Part shown: positions 44,467-54,035 of the stretch, piece after piece
How positions within the stretch are numbered: position 1 is the first letter of the stretch
Layout: every line of letters begins with the position of its first letter
NCBI GenBank assembly: GCA_947169975.1
Contig: CAMVRT010000007.1
Coordinates: forward strand, 1-64,000
From: an uncultured Oscillospiraceae bacterium
Lineage (GTDB): Bacteria; Bacillota; Clostridia; Oscillospirales; Oscillospiraceae
Reading direction: 5' to 3'
Length of the DNA stretch: 64,000 nucleotides
The notes under the pieces: generated by a model
What the model saw: the letters and a program-made list of their open reading frames with translations, nothing else
The model's database searches: none
Told to the model about the DNA's origin: nothing
Position numbers and translations under genes: made by a program

Positions 44467-45708
44467 ATGAAAAACGTGATCTGCGCCCGCTGCGTGAAAT
44501 GCGGCCGGGAATACGAGGCCGTGCCCGACCTGACCAACTGTGGGTGCGGCGGCATTCTGGATATCGTCTACGACTATGACTATATCCGCTCCGTGCTGAC
44601 GAAGGAGAAGCTGGCCAAGCGGGAAAAGCGCACCATGTGGCGCTACCGTGAGCTGCTGCCCGTGGAGGAGACCACCCCCGATACGCCGCTGCGGGTGGGC
44701 TGGAGCCCCCTCTATGACGAACCCCGTCTTGCCGAAATGCTGGGCGTCAAGCGTCTGTGGGTCAAGGACGACGGCCAGAACCCCACCGCGTCATTGAAGG
44801 ACCGTGCCAGCGCCATGGCGGTCGCCAAGGCGTGGGAGGCGGGGGCCAGAACCATCGCCTGCTCCTCCACCGGCAACGCCGCCTCGTCTCTGGCGGGCAA
44901 CGCCGCCGCCGCGGGACTGAAGACCTATATTTTCGTGCCGGACCGGGCCCCAAAGGGCAAGGTTGCCCAGCTGATGATGTTCGGCGCCAACGTGATCTCC
45001 GTCAAGGGCAACTACGAGGAGACCTTCAAAATGTCCGCCGAGGCCATCGACAGGTACGGCTGGTATAACCGCAACGCCGCCATCAACCCCTACCTCAGCG
45101 AGGGCAAGAAGACGGTGGCACTGGAGATCGCCGAGCAGTTGAACTGGCAGATGCCGGACTATTTGGCCATCTCCGTGGGCGACGGCTGCACCATCGCCGG
45201 CGTGTGGAAGGGCCTCAAGGACCTGTACGCCATCGGCTTTATTGACCGTCTGCCCCGGCTCATCTCCGCCCAGTCCACCGGCTGCTATCCCATCAACCGT
45301 GCCATAGCGCAGGGGACGGACTGGTCCCCCATGGAGGAGAACACCATCGCCGACTCCATCTCCGTGGGCGTGCCCCGGAACGCGGACAAGGCCCTGATGG
45401 CCATCCGTGAGTCCAACGGTCTGGCCATCTGCGTCACCGACGAGGAGATCCTGGCAGCGGCGCAGCTGCTGGGCCGCACCTGCGGCGTCTTCGGCGAGCC
45501 GGCGGGCGTCACAGGCACGGCGGCGGTGAAGAAGGCCTGCGAAATGGGCCTTATCGGCAGGGACGACACCGTGGTGTCCGTGGTGACGGGCAACGGCCTC
45601 AAGGACGTGGCCAACGCCATCAAGGCCGCCGGCGAACCCCTCCACATCGAGCCGGATTTGGATAAAATGGTGTCCGGCTTCGCCGAACGCGGCGTCAAGG
45701 TGGAGTAA
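44467..45708 (+). CDS. threonine synthase-like PLP-dependent enzyme with N-terminal Zn-ribbon
   Basis: CARCVKCGREYEAVPDLTNCGCGG; KDDGQNPTASLKDRASAMAV; CSSTGNAASSLAGNAA. Confidence 0.85.
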   Translation: MKNVICARCVKCGREYEAVPDLTNCGCGGILDIVYDYDYIRSVLTKEKLAKREKRTMWRYRELLPVEETTPDTPLRVGWSPLYDEPRLAEMLGVKRLWVKDDGQNPTASLKDRASAMAVAKAWEAGARTIACSSTGNAASSLAGNAAAAGLKTYIFVPDRAPKGKVAQLMMFGANVISVKGNYEETFKMSAEAIDRYGWYNRNAAINPYLSEGKKTVALEIAEQLNWQMPDYLAISVGDGCTIAGVWKGLKDLYAIGFIDRLPRLISAQSTGCYPINRAIAQGTDWSPMEENTIADSISVGVPRNADKALMAIRESNGLAICVTDEEILAAAQLLGRTCGVFGEPAGVTGTAAVKKACEMGLIGRDDTVVSVVTGNGLKDVANAIKAAGEPLHIEPDLDKMVSGFAERGVKVE

Positions 45709-45743
45709 GGGTAGAATACTTTACAATTACTGAATACAAAAAG

Positions 45744-45773
45744 AAATCCCTCCGAGCTTTCGGAGGGATTTCT
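45744..45773. terminator. bidirectional terminator
   Basis: AAATCCCTCCGA-gctt-TCGGAGGGATTT. Confidence 0.75.
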
Positions 45774-45786
45774 CTGTATCGTGAAA

Positions 45787-47163
45787 TCACAGGACGCATT
45801 TGCCGCGGGGGATGAACCGCCCCTGTTTGTCAACCAGCACCTGACCGTGATCCACCGCCAGCGTGCCGTGGAACCACACCTGCTGGATGCCGCCCCGGAT
45901 GGCGAAGCCCTCGTAAGGGGTGTATCCGGCACGGCTGACCATATCGGCAGCGTGGAGCGTATGGTCGGCCAGAGGATCGTAGATCACCAGATCGGCGTCG
46001 GCGCCCTTGGCGATGACGCCCTTGCGGGGGAACATGCCGTAGAGCTTGGCGGGATTCTCGCTGAGTGCGCGGCACATGGTGGCGAGGCTGATCTTGCGGG
46101 TGGTGACGCCATAGGTATACACCAGCTCGGCACGGGCCTCCACGCCGGGCACGCCGCCGGGGATCTTCGTGAAGTCCCCTCGCCCCGCCTCCTTCTGGGC
46201 CGTGGTGAAGGAGCAGTGGTCGGTGGACACGGTCTGGATCTCGCCCTTGCGCAAACCTGCCCACAGGGCGATCTGATCCGCCTTGGTGCGGATGGGAGGG
46301 GAGCAGACGAACTTGGCGGCCTCCATGAAGTCGGGGTTATCGTACACACTGTCGTCCAGCACCAGATACTGGGGACAGGTCTCCACGTACACCCTCTGTC
46401 CACGCTTCCGGGCGTTCTCCACCTCCCGGAGGGCGGCGGCGTTGGTCAGATGGACGATGACCACGGGCACGTCCACCGTCTGGGCGATGCGCAGCAGGCG
46501 GCTGACAGCCTCCGCCTCCAGCTGCGCCGGACGGGTCTGGGGATGGCAGGCAACGGTGTTCTCGCCCTTTGCCCGCTTCTCCGCCACCAGCGCGTCGATG
46601 ACGCCGCTGTTCTCGCAGTGTACGCCGCAGATGCCGCCCGCGGCCTTCAGCTTCTTCAAAACGAAGTACATGGTCTCGTCGTCCAGCATCATGGCGGGGT
46701 AGGTCATGTACATCTTGAAGGAGGTGATGCCGGCGGCCATCATGTTGTCGATCTCCGCCTCGATGGAGGGATTCCAGTCGTCGATGGTCATGTGGAAGCT
46801 GTAGTCGCAGCTGCACCTGCCGTCGGCCTTCCGGTGCCACAGCTCCAGACCGTGGGCGAGGGATTCACCCTTATTGGGGCAGGCGAAATCCACCACGGTG
46901 GTGGTGCCGCCCCGTAGGGCGGAGAGGGTGCCGCTCTCAAAGTCGTCGGCGGTGGTGGTGCCCGCCACGTCCAGATCGAAATGGGTGTGTGCGTCGATGA
47001 AGCCGGGCAGCAGCAGCTTGCCGGTGATGTCGATGACCCGTGTTCCCGGCTGGGGCGTGATGGTGCGGGCCACGTCGATGATCTTCTCGCCCTCGATGAG
47101 GACGTCGGCCTTTTTGGTACCCTTGCCGGACACCACGGTGCCGCCGCGAAACAGCGTTTTCAT
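45787..47163 (-). CDS. hydA: dihydropyrimidinase / D-hydantoinase family amidohydrolase
   Basis: MKTLFRGGTVVSGKGTKKADVLIEGEKI; GFIDAHTHFDLDVAGTTTADDFESGT; FKMYMTYPAMMLDD. Confidence 0.9.
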   Translation of the reverse strand: MKTLFRGGTVVSGKGTKKADVLIEGEKIIDVARTITPQPGTRVIDITGKLLLPGFIDAHTHFDLDVAGTTTADDFESGTLSALRGGTTTVVDFACPNKGESLAHGLELWHRKADGRCSCDYSFHMTIDDWNPSIEAEIDNMMAAGITSFKMYMTYPAMMLDDETMYFVLKKLKAAGGICGVHCENSGVIDALVAEKRAKGENTVACHPQTRPAQLEAEAVSRLLRIAQTVDVPVVIVHLTNAAALREVENARKRGQRVYVETCPQYLVLDDSVYDNPDFMEAAKFVCSPPIRTKADQIALWAGLRKGEIQTVSTDHCSFTTAQKEAGRGDFTKIPGGVPGVEARAELVYTYGVTTRKISLATMCRALSENPAKLYGMFPRKGVIAKGADADLVIYDPLADHTLHAADMVSRAGYTPYEGFAIRGGIQQVWFHGTLAVDHGQVLVDKQGRFIPRGKCVL

Positions 47164-47354
47164 ATGGATCAACCTCCCGTTCCAAAGCACATTTCTATTC
47201 ATTTTACATTTTACCACGGTTTTTCCAAAAATCCATAGACAAAATTGCAAAACACGGCCAAGATGATACAATAAAATTGTCCCCATTTTGTGACCGAAGC
47301 GATGGAGAACGGTACTTGACAGGTGAAAGGACCTTTCGGAAAGGAGGCGGATGC

Positions 47355-47915
47355 ATGGACGACAGGGAACTGGTGGAGCTCTACTGGCAGCGCAATGAAC
47401 GTGCTATCTCCGAGACGGAGACACGCTACGGCGCCTACTGCCGCGCTATCGCGCGGGGCGTGCTGGGCAATGACGCCGACGCCGAGGAGTGCTGCAACGA
47501 CGTCTGGGCCGCCGCGTGGAACGCCATGCCGCCCCATCGACCCAACGATCTCCGCGCCTTTTTGGCCCGGATCACCCGGAATCTGGCCCTGAAGCGTCTC
47601 CGCGCGCTTACTGCGGAGAAGCGGGGCGGCGGCGAGACGGCGCTGGCGCTGGAGGAGCTGGAGGAGATCATCCCCGCCGGAACCACGCTGGACGAGGAGA
47701 TCGAGGCACGGGAGCTGGCGCGGAAGCTGGATGAATTTCTGGGCACGCTGGGCGTCACCGAGCGGCGGGTATTTTTGTGCCGCTACTGGTATTTTGACGA
47801 CCTCCGCGACATCGCCTCGCGCTTTGGAATGGGGGAGAGCCGGGTGAAGATGATGTGCAAGCGCACTCGTGACAAGCTGCGGCTCTTCCTGCGAAAGGAG
47901 GACTTGCTATCATGA
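47355..47915 (+). CDS. ECF-type RNA polymerase sigma factor
   Basis: ADAEECCNDVWAAAWNAMPPHRPNDLRAFLARITRNLALKRLR; VFLCRYWYFDDLRDIASRFGMGESRVKMMCKRTRDKL. Confidence 0.9.
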   Translation: MDDRELVELYWQRNERAISETETRYGAYCRAIARGVLGNDADAEECCNDVWAAAWNAMPPHRPNDLRAFLARITRNLALKRLRALTAEKRGGGETALALEELEEIIPAGTTLDEEIEARELARKLDEFLGTLGVTERRVFLCRYWYFDDLRDIASRFGMGESRVKMMCKRTRDKLRLFLRKEDLLS

Positions 47916-48766
47916 AAACAGACCGTTTGCAGGATGCTCTGGGCATGATCCGGGACGACTACGTGCTGGACGCCCACGACGAGAGAAAGGTGAACAGCAG
48001 AGCGTGGCGCCGCTGGGGCACGCTGGCGGCCTGCCTGTGCCTGATCGCGGTGTGCGCCATCGGCGTACCGAAGCTGCTGCACCGGGACGCGCCGCCCACG
48101 GAGGACACGCCCGCTGCCCAGCCCGGCCCGCAGCCGGTGAATCCGGGGACGGATCCGCAGCCGGTGAACCCGGGGACGAACCCCGATCTTCCCGAGCCTC
48201 TCTATGACTGGCCGGTGATCTACAACGAAGTCGATTCGATGCCCGACGCCGAAGCCCACTACTTCTCCATTGCTGACCGAGCGCTGACAGAGACGGAGCT
48301 TGACGCCCTACTCCCGATTCGGGGCGGCGATCTGCTGAAGCTGGAGCGCTCGTATGCGTATTTTGGAGGATATGGCTTGGATGAACCCGGCGGCCATATC
48401 TATCCGGAGGACGCGAAGCTGGACAGCGTGGAGCTGGATTTTGTCGATTCGGTTCGTGGCTACAGCGTCCGTATCGGTATGTGGCCCGCCGGTCAGACCT
48501 CCCTGTTCAGCTGGGCGGCCCAATTCGACCCGGAGGGTATGCAGGCGACCAACTTCGGCAGCGACCACGAGACCCGGTTTCTGACGCTGTATGAGTGCGG
48601 CGAGACCGTGTGGACGTATCTCACCTGTGGTGACGTAAGCTATTATGTGTCAGCGGATAAAGCGTTCCGGGACGGCATCGGAGACAACTTCTATCATGTG
48701 GTTTTGGCCCTTCTGCGATCCGCCAACAACTCGCCGGATCTGTCGATCATCGTGCCCAATCCGTGA
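47912..48766 (+). CDS. single-TM protein, putative cognate anti-sigma/effector
   Basis: ATGA overlap with the sigma gene; TM RRWGTLAACLCLIAVCAIGVPKL; two PQPVNPGT repeats. Confidence 0.7.
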   Translation: MKTDRLQDALGMIRDDYVLDAHDERKVNSRAWRRWGTLAACLCLIAVCAIGVPKLLHRDAPPTEDTPAAQPGPQPVNPGTDPQPVNPGTNPDLPEPLYDWPVIYNEVDSMPDAEAHYFSIADRALTETELDALLPIRGGDLLKLERSYAYFGGYGLDEPGGHIYPEDAKLDSVELDFVDSVRGYSVRIGMWPAGQTSLFSWAAQFDPEGMQATNFGSDHETRFLTLYECGETVWTYLTCGDVSYYVSADKAFRDGIGDNFYHVVLALLRSANNSPDLSIIVPNP

Positions 48767-48827
48767 TTTGACGCTGGCGTTTCCGGTGCCGCCATGGTAT
48801 ACTCTCCCCAAAAGGGAGGTGGCTGCC

Positions 48828-49403
48828 GTGAAGCTGTCAGACTATGACGGGAAGCTTGTTCGATTGACGGACGACAACGGCGAGGAGTTCGACGGGGAAG
48901 CCCTGTGGGACTGTGAGGAGTACTGCTTCCACGAGTACGGCGTGGAGGAAGAGGCTCTGCGCATCGACGGCTGGCTGTTCTACAAGAGCCAAATCCGCCA
49001 TGTGGAGCTGCTGGGGGAGCGGGAACCGGCGCTGTGGATGAGCTGCCCCCTCCACCGGATGAAGCTGAATCCGGAGCCGTTCCGGATGATGGAGGACGGA
49101 AAGAAGACCATCGAGCTGCGGCTTTGGGATGAGAAACGCAGGAAGCTGCGCCCGGGAGACGTGATCCGCTTCGAGGACGCCGCCGACGAAACGGAGGTGC
49201 TGTTCGTGCAGGTGGAGGAGCTGTGCGTTTTCCCCGGCTTCGCCCAGCTGTACCGGGAATTGCCCCTGCTGGACTGCGGCTACACCGCCGAAACCGTCTC
49301 CGTCGCCTCTCCGGAGGACATGCGTCTGTACTATTCCTCGGAGGAAGAGGCGCGCTGGGGCGTTGTGGGCATCCGTGTTTCCCAGCCCTGGCTTGGAGAA
49401 TAA
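48828..49403 (+). CDS. ASCH-domain-containing protein
   Basis: GTG start after GGGAGGT; MKLNPEPFRMMEDGKKTIELRLWDEKRRKLRPGDVIRFEDA. Confidence 0.8.
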   Translation: MKLSDYDGKLVRLTDDNGEEFDGEALWDCEEYCFHEYGVEEEALRIDGWLFYKSQIRHVELLGEREPALWMSCPLHRMKLNPEPFRMMEDGKKTIELRLWDEKRRKLRPGDVIRFEDAADETEVLFVQVEELCVFPGFAQLYRELPLLDCGYTAETVSVASPEDMRLYYSSEEEARWGVVGIRVSQPWLGE

Positions 49404-49410
49404 GCCAAAA

Positions 49411-49447
49411 AAACTGCCGGACCGATACGATCGGTCCGGCAGTTTTT
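49411..49447. terminator. bidirectional terminator
   Basis: AAACTGCCGGACCGAT-acg-ATCGGTCCGGCAGTTT-TTTT. Confidence 0.85.
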
Positions 49448-49476
49448 TTCTTGCTGCACAACAGCTGTAAAGTAGT

Positions 49477-52434
49477 TTAGCATTCCATGTACAGATAGCT
49501 GTACTTATCCCGGATCTGGAGAATCAGCGCATCCAGCGCGGTGGGGAGACCGTTGTTGCGGACGCTGATGTTGTACTCCTTGGGCGGACCGAAGGTGCGG
49601 ACCCGGACGGTCTCATGATCCAGGAACAGCACGCCGGCGTTCTGGGAATCGTCCATGTCCGGGATCGTGTGGAACAGGGTGAACTTATCCCTGCTTGGCG
49701 CGGAGTCGTAGGGACAGAAGACGGTGCAGTTGCCGCACTCGTTGCACATCCTGTCCACGTGGAGGATCTGGTGGCTGCCGTCGGGCATGGTGATGGCCAC
49801 GTTGGCCCGGTTGGGGCAGGAGTCCACGCAGTTTTCGCAGACAGTGGAGCACTGGAGGCACCGCTCCCCCTCGCAGATCCCGCAGCTCTCGCAGAGGATG
49901 CCCTTGCGCGCCGAAGCGTCGGAGATGGTGAGGCGTGCGGCCTCGGGGATCTCATAGGTATAGGGCGTGCCGATGACCTCACGGGCAAATTCGGCGGCGT
50001 CGGCGATGCCCTCCACCACCGTGGCAGGACCGCGGCGGCAGTCACCTGCGGCGTAGACCCCGGGCACGTTGGTGCGCAGGGAAGGACGTCCCTTCCTGTC
50101 CAGCTCGATGCCGTTAGCGGTGAACAGTTCGTCGTCCACCTGCTCGCCCACGGCGGAAATCACCAGATCGCAGGGGATGGTGAAGGTCTCGCCGGTGCCG
50201 ACAGGACTGCGGCGCCCGGTGGCGTCCGGCTCGCCGAGGCGCATCTTTTCGCACTTCAGCAGGCCGTCCTCCTGCTTCACCGGAGCGGCCAGCTCGGCGA
50301 AGGCCACGCCGTCGGCCATGGCCAACGCCAGCTCATGCTCGTCGGCGGGCATCTCCCGCTTGGTGCGGCGGTAGACGATGGTCACGTGGTCCGCGCCGCT
50401 GCGCTTGGCAAGGCGCGCCGCGTCCATGGCGGTGTTGCCTGCGCCCACAACAGCCACGTTGCCGCCCACGCTGATGAATCCGGCCTTCACGCCCTTCATC
50501 CATTGGATGGCACCGGCCACGTCGCCGGGAATGCCCAGACTGCCGGCCTTCCACGCGCCTACGGCGAAGAGGATATGGGTGTAGCCCTGTGCCTTCAGCT
50601 CCTCCACCGAGGGAGCGGGCTTGCCCAGAGCGACCTGAATGCTGTACCGCTCCATGAGGCGGACGTCCTTTTCAATGGTCTCGTCGGCGATGCGGAAGGA
50701 GGGGATCACGTGGCGCGGCACACCGCCTAGAGCGTTCTCCCGCTCGAAGATGGTGACCTCGATACCGGCCCGGCCCAGGAAGTAGGCGGCGGAGATGCCG
50801 GTGGGACCGCCGCCGATGATGGCTACCTTCTTGCCGGGGATCTTCTCCGGGGCGTGGATGGAGGCCATCAGGGCCTCGTAGCCGTTTTTGGCGGCCAACA
50901 GCTTGGTATCCCGGATCTGCACCGACTCGTCGTAGAAATTGCGGCTGCACTTGTTCTGGCAGCGGTGGGCGCAGATGGTGCCGGTGATGAAGGGCAGGGG
51001 GTTCTTCTCGGTGATGAGCTTCAGCGCCGGTCCGAAAAGTCCCTTGCGGCACAGCTCCATATACTCGGGGATGTCCTGCGCGATGGGACAGCCGCCCTGG
51101 CAGGGGGCGATGAAGCAGTCGGTCCAGGGCACGCCGTCGGTGCGCTTGCGGGAGGGCAGCGGCTTGATGGGCTTCACGTGGCGGCGGTCGGTGTGGCAGG
51201 CGGCGGACAGGGCGCAGATGGCCTCGGTGTCCGTGCCGGTGAAGGGACGGTACGGGAGCGCCTCCACCTTCTCCACCATCTGGCGCAGGCGGTTGTAGCC
51301 GCCGGGCTTTAAGATGGTGGTGGCCACAGTGATGGGCCAGATACCGGCCTTGAACAGCTTGTCGCAGTTGAAATAATCGGCGCCGCCGGCAAAGGAGATA
51401 CGCATCTTGCCTTGGAACTGGCGGCTGATCCGGTGGCACATCTCGATGGTCAGCGGGAACAGGGCGCGGCCGGACATATACATCTCGTCATTGGGCAGCT
51501 CGCCCCGTGTGGTGTCCACCGGGAAGGTGTTGGACAGCTTCAGCCCGAACTCCAGACCGTTGTCCGATGCCAGCTTCTGCAGCCGCTCGAACATGGGCAC
51601 GGCGTCGGTCCACTGGAGATCCTCCCGGAAGTGGTGCTCGTCAAAGACGATGTAGCCGTAGCCCATCTCGTCCAGCGTGCGGCGTGCGGTCTCGTAGCCC
51701 AGAATGGTGGGGTTGCACTTGACGAAGGTGTGGAGGTGCTTCTCCGTGATGAGATAGGAGGCGATGCGCTCGATCTCATCCGGCGGACAGCCGTGGAGGG
51801 TGGACACGGTGACGCTGCGGCTGACGTGGGGGGAGATGGTATCGATATAGTCGATATAGGCGGGGAACATCGCCTTGAGGACCTGAATACTGGTGTTCCA
51901 GGCCCAGGTGCCGGAGGCGTCCTTCATGCCCTCCAGATAGGCGTCGATCTTCTCACCCTTGATGCCCTCCAGATCGTAGCCCACGGACATATTGAACACG
52001 AAGCCGTCGGGATCGCCGAAGCCGTAGACCTTGCTGAGGATCTTCAGGGCGCACCAGGCCTTGATGTACTCGTTCATGGCCTGGGGCACCGTCAGCTCGG
52101 TGGACCACTCCTGGTTGTAGCCCTCGTCGTCGGCCAGAATGCAGGGCCGGGGCACGCAGGCGGCCAGCTCGGCGCCGTCCATCTTCTGCACGGTCTTCAG
52201 CTCGAAGAACCGTGCGCCGGCGAAGTAGGCGGCGATGATGTTCTGGGCCAGTTGACTGTTGGGACCTGCGGCGGGTCCGAAGGGGGTCTCGATCCGCTCG
52301 CCGAAGATGGGCAGGGATTTGCCGCTGGCCCGGTACTCCTTGTGGACGCCGAACATCTTGCCCGAATCGGCGTATTCGTGGATCGCCCAGTTCATCAGCG
52401 AACCGAACCAGATGGGAGTCATTTTTTCGGACAT
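49477..52434 (-). CDS. ygfK: putative selenate reductase subunit YgfK (FAD/NAD oxidoreductase with Fe-S motifs)
   Basis: MTPIWFGSLMNWAIHEYADSGKMFGVHKEYRA; GGGPTGISAAYFLGRAGIEVTIFE; CESCGICEGERCLQCSTVCENCVDSCPNRA. Confidence 0.92.
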   Translation of the reverse strand: MSEKMTPIWFGSLMNWAIHEYADSGKMFGVHKEYRASGKSLPIFGERIETPFGPAAGPNSQLAQNIIAAYFAGARFFELKTVQKMDGAELAACVPRPCILADDEGYNQEWSTELTVPQAMNEYIKAWCALKILSKVYGFGDPDGFVFNMSVGYDLEGIKGEKIDAYLEGMKDASGTWAWNTSIQVLKAMFPAYIDYIDTISPHVSRSVTVSTLHGCPPDEIERIASYLITEKHLHTFVKCNPTILGYETARRTLDEMGYGYIVFDEHHFREDLQWTDAVPMFERLQKLASDNGLEFGLKLSNTFPVDTTRGELPNDEMYMSGRALFPLTIEMCHRISRQFQGKMRISFAGGADYFNCDKLFKAGIWPITVATTILKPGGYNRLRQMVEKVEALPYRPFTGTDTEAICALSAACHTDRRHVKPIKPLPSRKRTDGVPWTDCFIAPCQGGCPIAQDIPEYMELCRKGLFGPALKLITEKNPLPFITGTICAHRCQNKCSRNFYDESVQIRDTKLLAAKNGYEALMASIHAPEKIPGKKVAIIGGGPTGISAAYFLGRAGIEVTIFERENALGGVPRHVIPSFRIADETIEKDVRLMERYSIQVALGKPAPSVEELKAQGYTHILFAVGAWKAGSLGIPGDVAGAIQWMKGVKAGFISVGGNVAVVGAGNTAMDAARLAKRSGADHVTIVYRRTKREMPADEHELALAMADGVAFAELAAPVKQEDGLLKCEKMRLGEPDATGRRSPVGTGETFTIPCDLVISAVGEQVDDELFTANGIELDRKGRPSLRTNVPGVYAAGDCRRGPATVVEGIADAAEFAREVIGTPYTYEIPEAARLTISDASARKGILCESCGICEGERCLQCSTVCENCVDSCPNRANVAITMPDGSHQILHVDRMCNECGNCTVFCPYDSAPSRDKFTLFHTIPDMDDSQNAGVLFLDHETVRVRTFGPPKEYNISVRNNGLPTALDALILQIRDKYSYLYMEC

Positions 52435-52448
52435 GGAAATACCTCCTC

Positions 52449-53792
52449 TCAATAAACGCGGTTGTTCAGCGCGCCCCACAGCTTTTTCGCGCTCTCCAGA
52501 ATGTGGGCGTTCTCCGCCTCCTCGTCGATGCCGATCAGCTCACGGTCCTTCATCAGCACCTTGCCGTTTGCGATGGTGGTGCGGCACAGCTTGCCGGTCA
52601 TGCCGAAGAGGATGTGGCCGTCGATGTTCTCATCCGAGAACGGCGTGTAGGGCTTGTAGTCCATGACGATGACGTCCGCCGCCGCACCCGGCTTCAGCAC
52701 GCCCAGCTCCGCGGGGAAGTACTTGGCGGCGATCTTCGCGTTATTGCGGAACAGCATATTTGTGACCTCGCCCCACGCCACGTTGGGCAGACACGCGTTG
52801 AGCCGCTGGACGCACAGCGCCGCCTTCAGGGACTCGATCATGTCGTTGGTCCATGCGTCGGTGCCCAGACCCAGCAGGATGCCCTCCCGGCTTAGGGGCA
52901 GCACCGGACAAACGCCCACGGCGTTGGACATGTTGGACTCCGGGTTGTTCACCACCATGGTGCCGGTGTTTTTGATCAGCTCGATCTCGGCGGGGTTTAC
53001 GTGGATGCAGTGGCCCAGCAGTGTCCTGTCCCCCAGAATGCCGTGGTCGTGGAGCCGCTGCACCGGCCGGCGCCCGTAGTTCTGGAGACTGTCGTACACG
53101 TCGTTCATGCCCTCGGACACGTGGATGTGGTAGCCGGTGCGGCCGTTGTTGGCCTCCGCCATCCGGTCGAAGGTCTTGTCGGAGATGGTGAACAGGGCGT
53201 GTCCGCCGAACATGGCCGCCAGCATGGGATCCTTCTCCTTCTCGCAGTGGCTGATCCAGTCGGCGTTTTCGGCAATGGCCTGCATACATTTCTCCTCGCC
53301 GTCCCGGTCGCTGACCTCGTAGCAGAGGCAGGAGCGGATGCCGAACTTCTTGGCGCTCTCACCGATCTGGAACAGGGAGCCGGGGATCTGGGCGTAAGCG
53401 GCGTGGTGGTCGAAGATGGTGGTGACGCCCTGCTTGATGCAGTCGATGTAGAGGGCGTCGGCGCTGGCCCGGCTGCCCTCCAGCGTCAGCTTCCGGTCCA
53501 TGGCCCACCAGGTGCCGTCCAGCACCTCGTAGAAATTGGTGGGGTTGTTGCCCACGATGGACAGACCCCTTGCCAGGGCGGAGTAGATGTGGGTATGGGC
53601 GTTGATGAAGGCGGGCATGATGACGCCGCCCCGTGCGTCGATGATCTCCGCATCCGGGTATTTGGCCCGCAGAGATTGTTCCTCGCCCACCTCGGTGATG
53701 GTGGGGCCGTTAAAGGCCACGGCGCCGTGCTCGTAGTAGCCCTTTCCGGCCTCGTCCCGGGTGATGAGGCGTCCGTTGGTAACAAGATACAT
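52449..53792 (-). CDS. ssnA: putative aminohydrolase SsnA
   Basis: MPAFINAHTHIYSALARGLS; GTWWAMDRKLT; LGTDAWTNDMIESLKAAL. Confidence 0.92.
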   Translation of the reverse strand: MYLVTNGRLITRDEAGKGYYEHGAVAFNGPTITEVGEEQSLRAKYPDAEIIDARGGVIMPAFINAHTHIYSALARGLSIVGNNPTNFYEVLDGTWWAMDRKLTLEGSRASADALYIDCIKQGVTTIFDHHAAYAQIPGSLFQIGESAKKFGIRSCLCYEVSDRDGEEKCMQAIAENADWISHCEKEKDPMLAAMFGGHALFTISDKTFDRMAEANNGRTGYHIHVSEGMNDVYDSLQNYGRRPVQRLHDHGILGDRTLLGHCIHVNPAEIELIKNTGTMVVNNPESNMSNAVGVCPVLPLSREGILLGLGTDAWTNDMIESLKAALCVQRLNACLPNVAWGEVTNMLFRNNAKIAAKYFPAELGVLKPGAAADVIVMDYKPYTPFSDENIDGHILFGMTGKLCRTTIANGKVLMKDRELIGIDEEAENAHILESAKKLWGALNNRVY

Positions 53793-53942
53793 GGAAATAC
53801 CTCCTTATCCTCGTTTTCCCTAACAAAAAGTGTTTCAAACCCGTGGGTTTGAAACACTCAAGCAACCGCTGAGTGATAGTTGCAGCCCGTGCGCGAAGCA
53901 CTTCCTTACAGCTACCAATCTTGAATTGTTGGTCATATTATA
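53793..53942 (-). ncRNA. structured 5' leader / candidate riboswitch upstream of ssnA with terminator hairpin
   Basis: Hairpins ACCAA..UUGGU, GUGC-uucgc-GCAC in a GGUAG/CUAUC-closed unit, CACUCA..UGAGUG, then AGTGTTTCAAACCC-ac-GGGTTTGAAACACT-TTTT, all between promoter and SD. Confidence 0.65.
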
Positions 53943-53965
53943 CACGCTTTAGTGATGGAAAGCAA
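53937..53965 (-). promoter_or_regulatory. promoter of the ssnA leader
   Basis: Minus TTGCTT-N17-TATAAT. Confidence 0.75.
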
Positions 53966-53997
53966 TAGAAAGTTGTAGAAAAAACCAAAAAGAAAGC

Positions 53998-54030
53998 CGC
54001 AGCGGCACATTACGCGCCGCTGCGGAAAAA
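53998..54030 (-). terminator. terminator downstream of upp
   Basis: CCGCAGCGGCacattacgcGCCGCTGCGG. Confidence 0.65.
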
Positions 54031-54035
54031 CTGTT

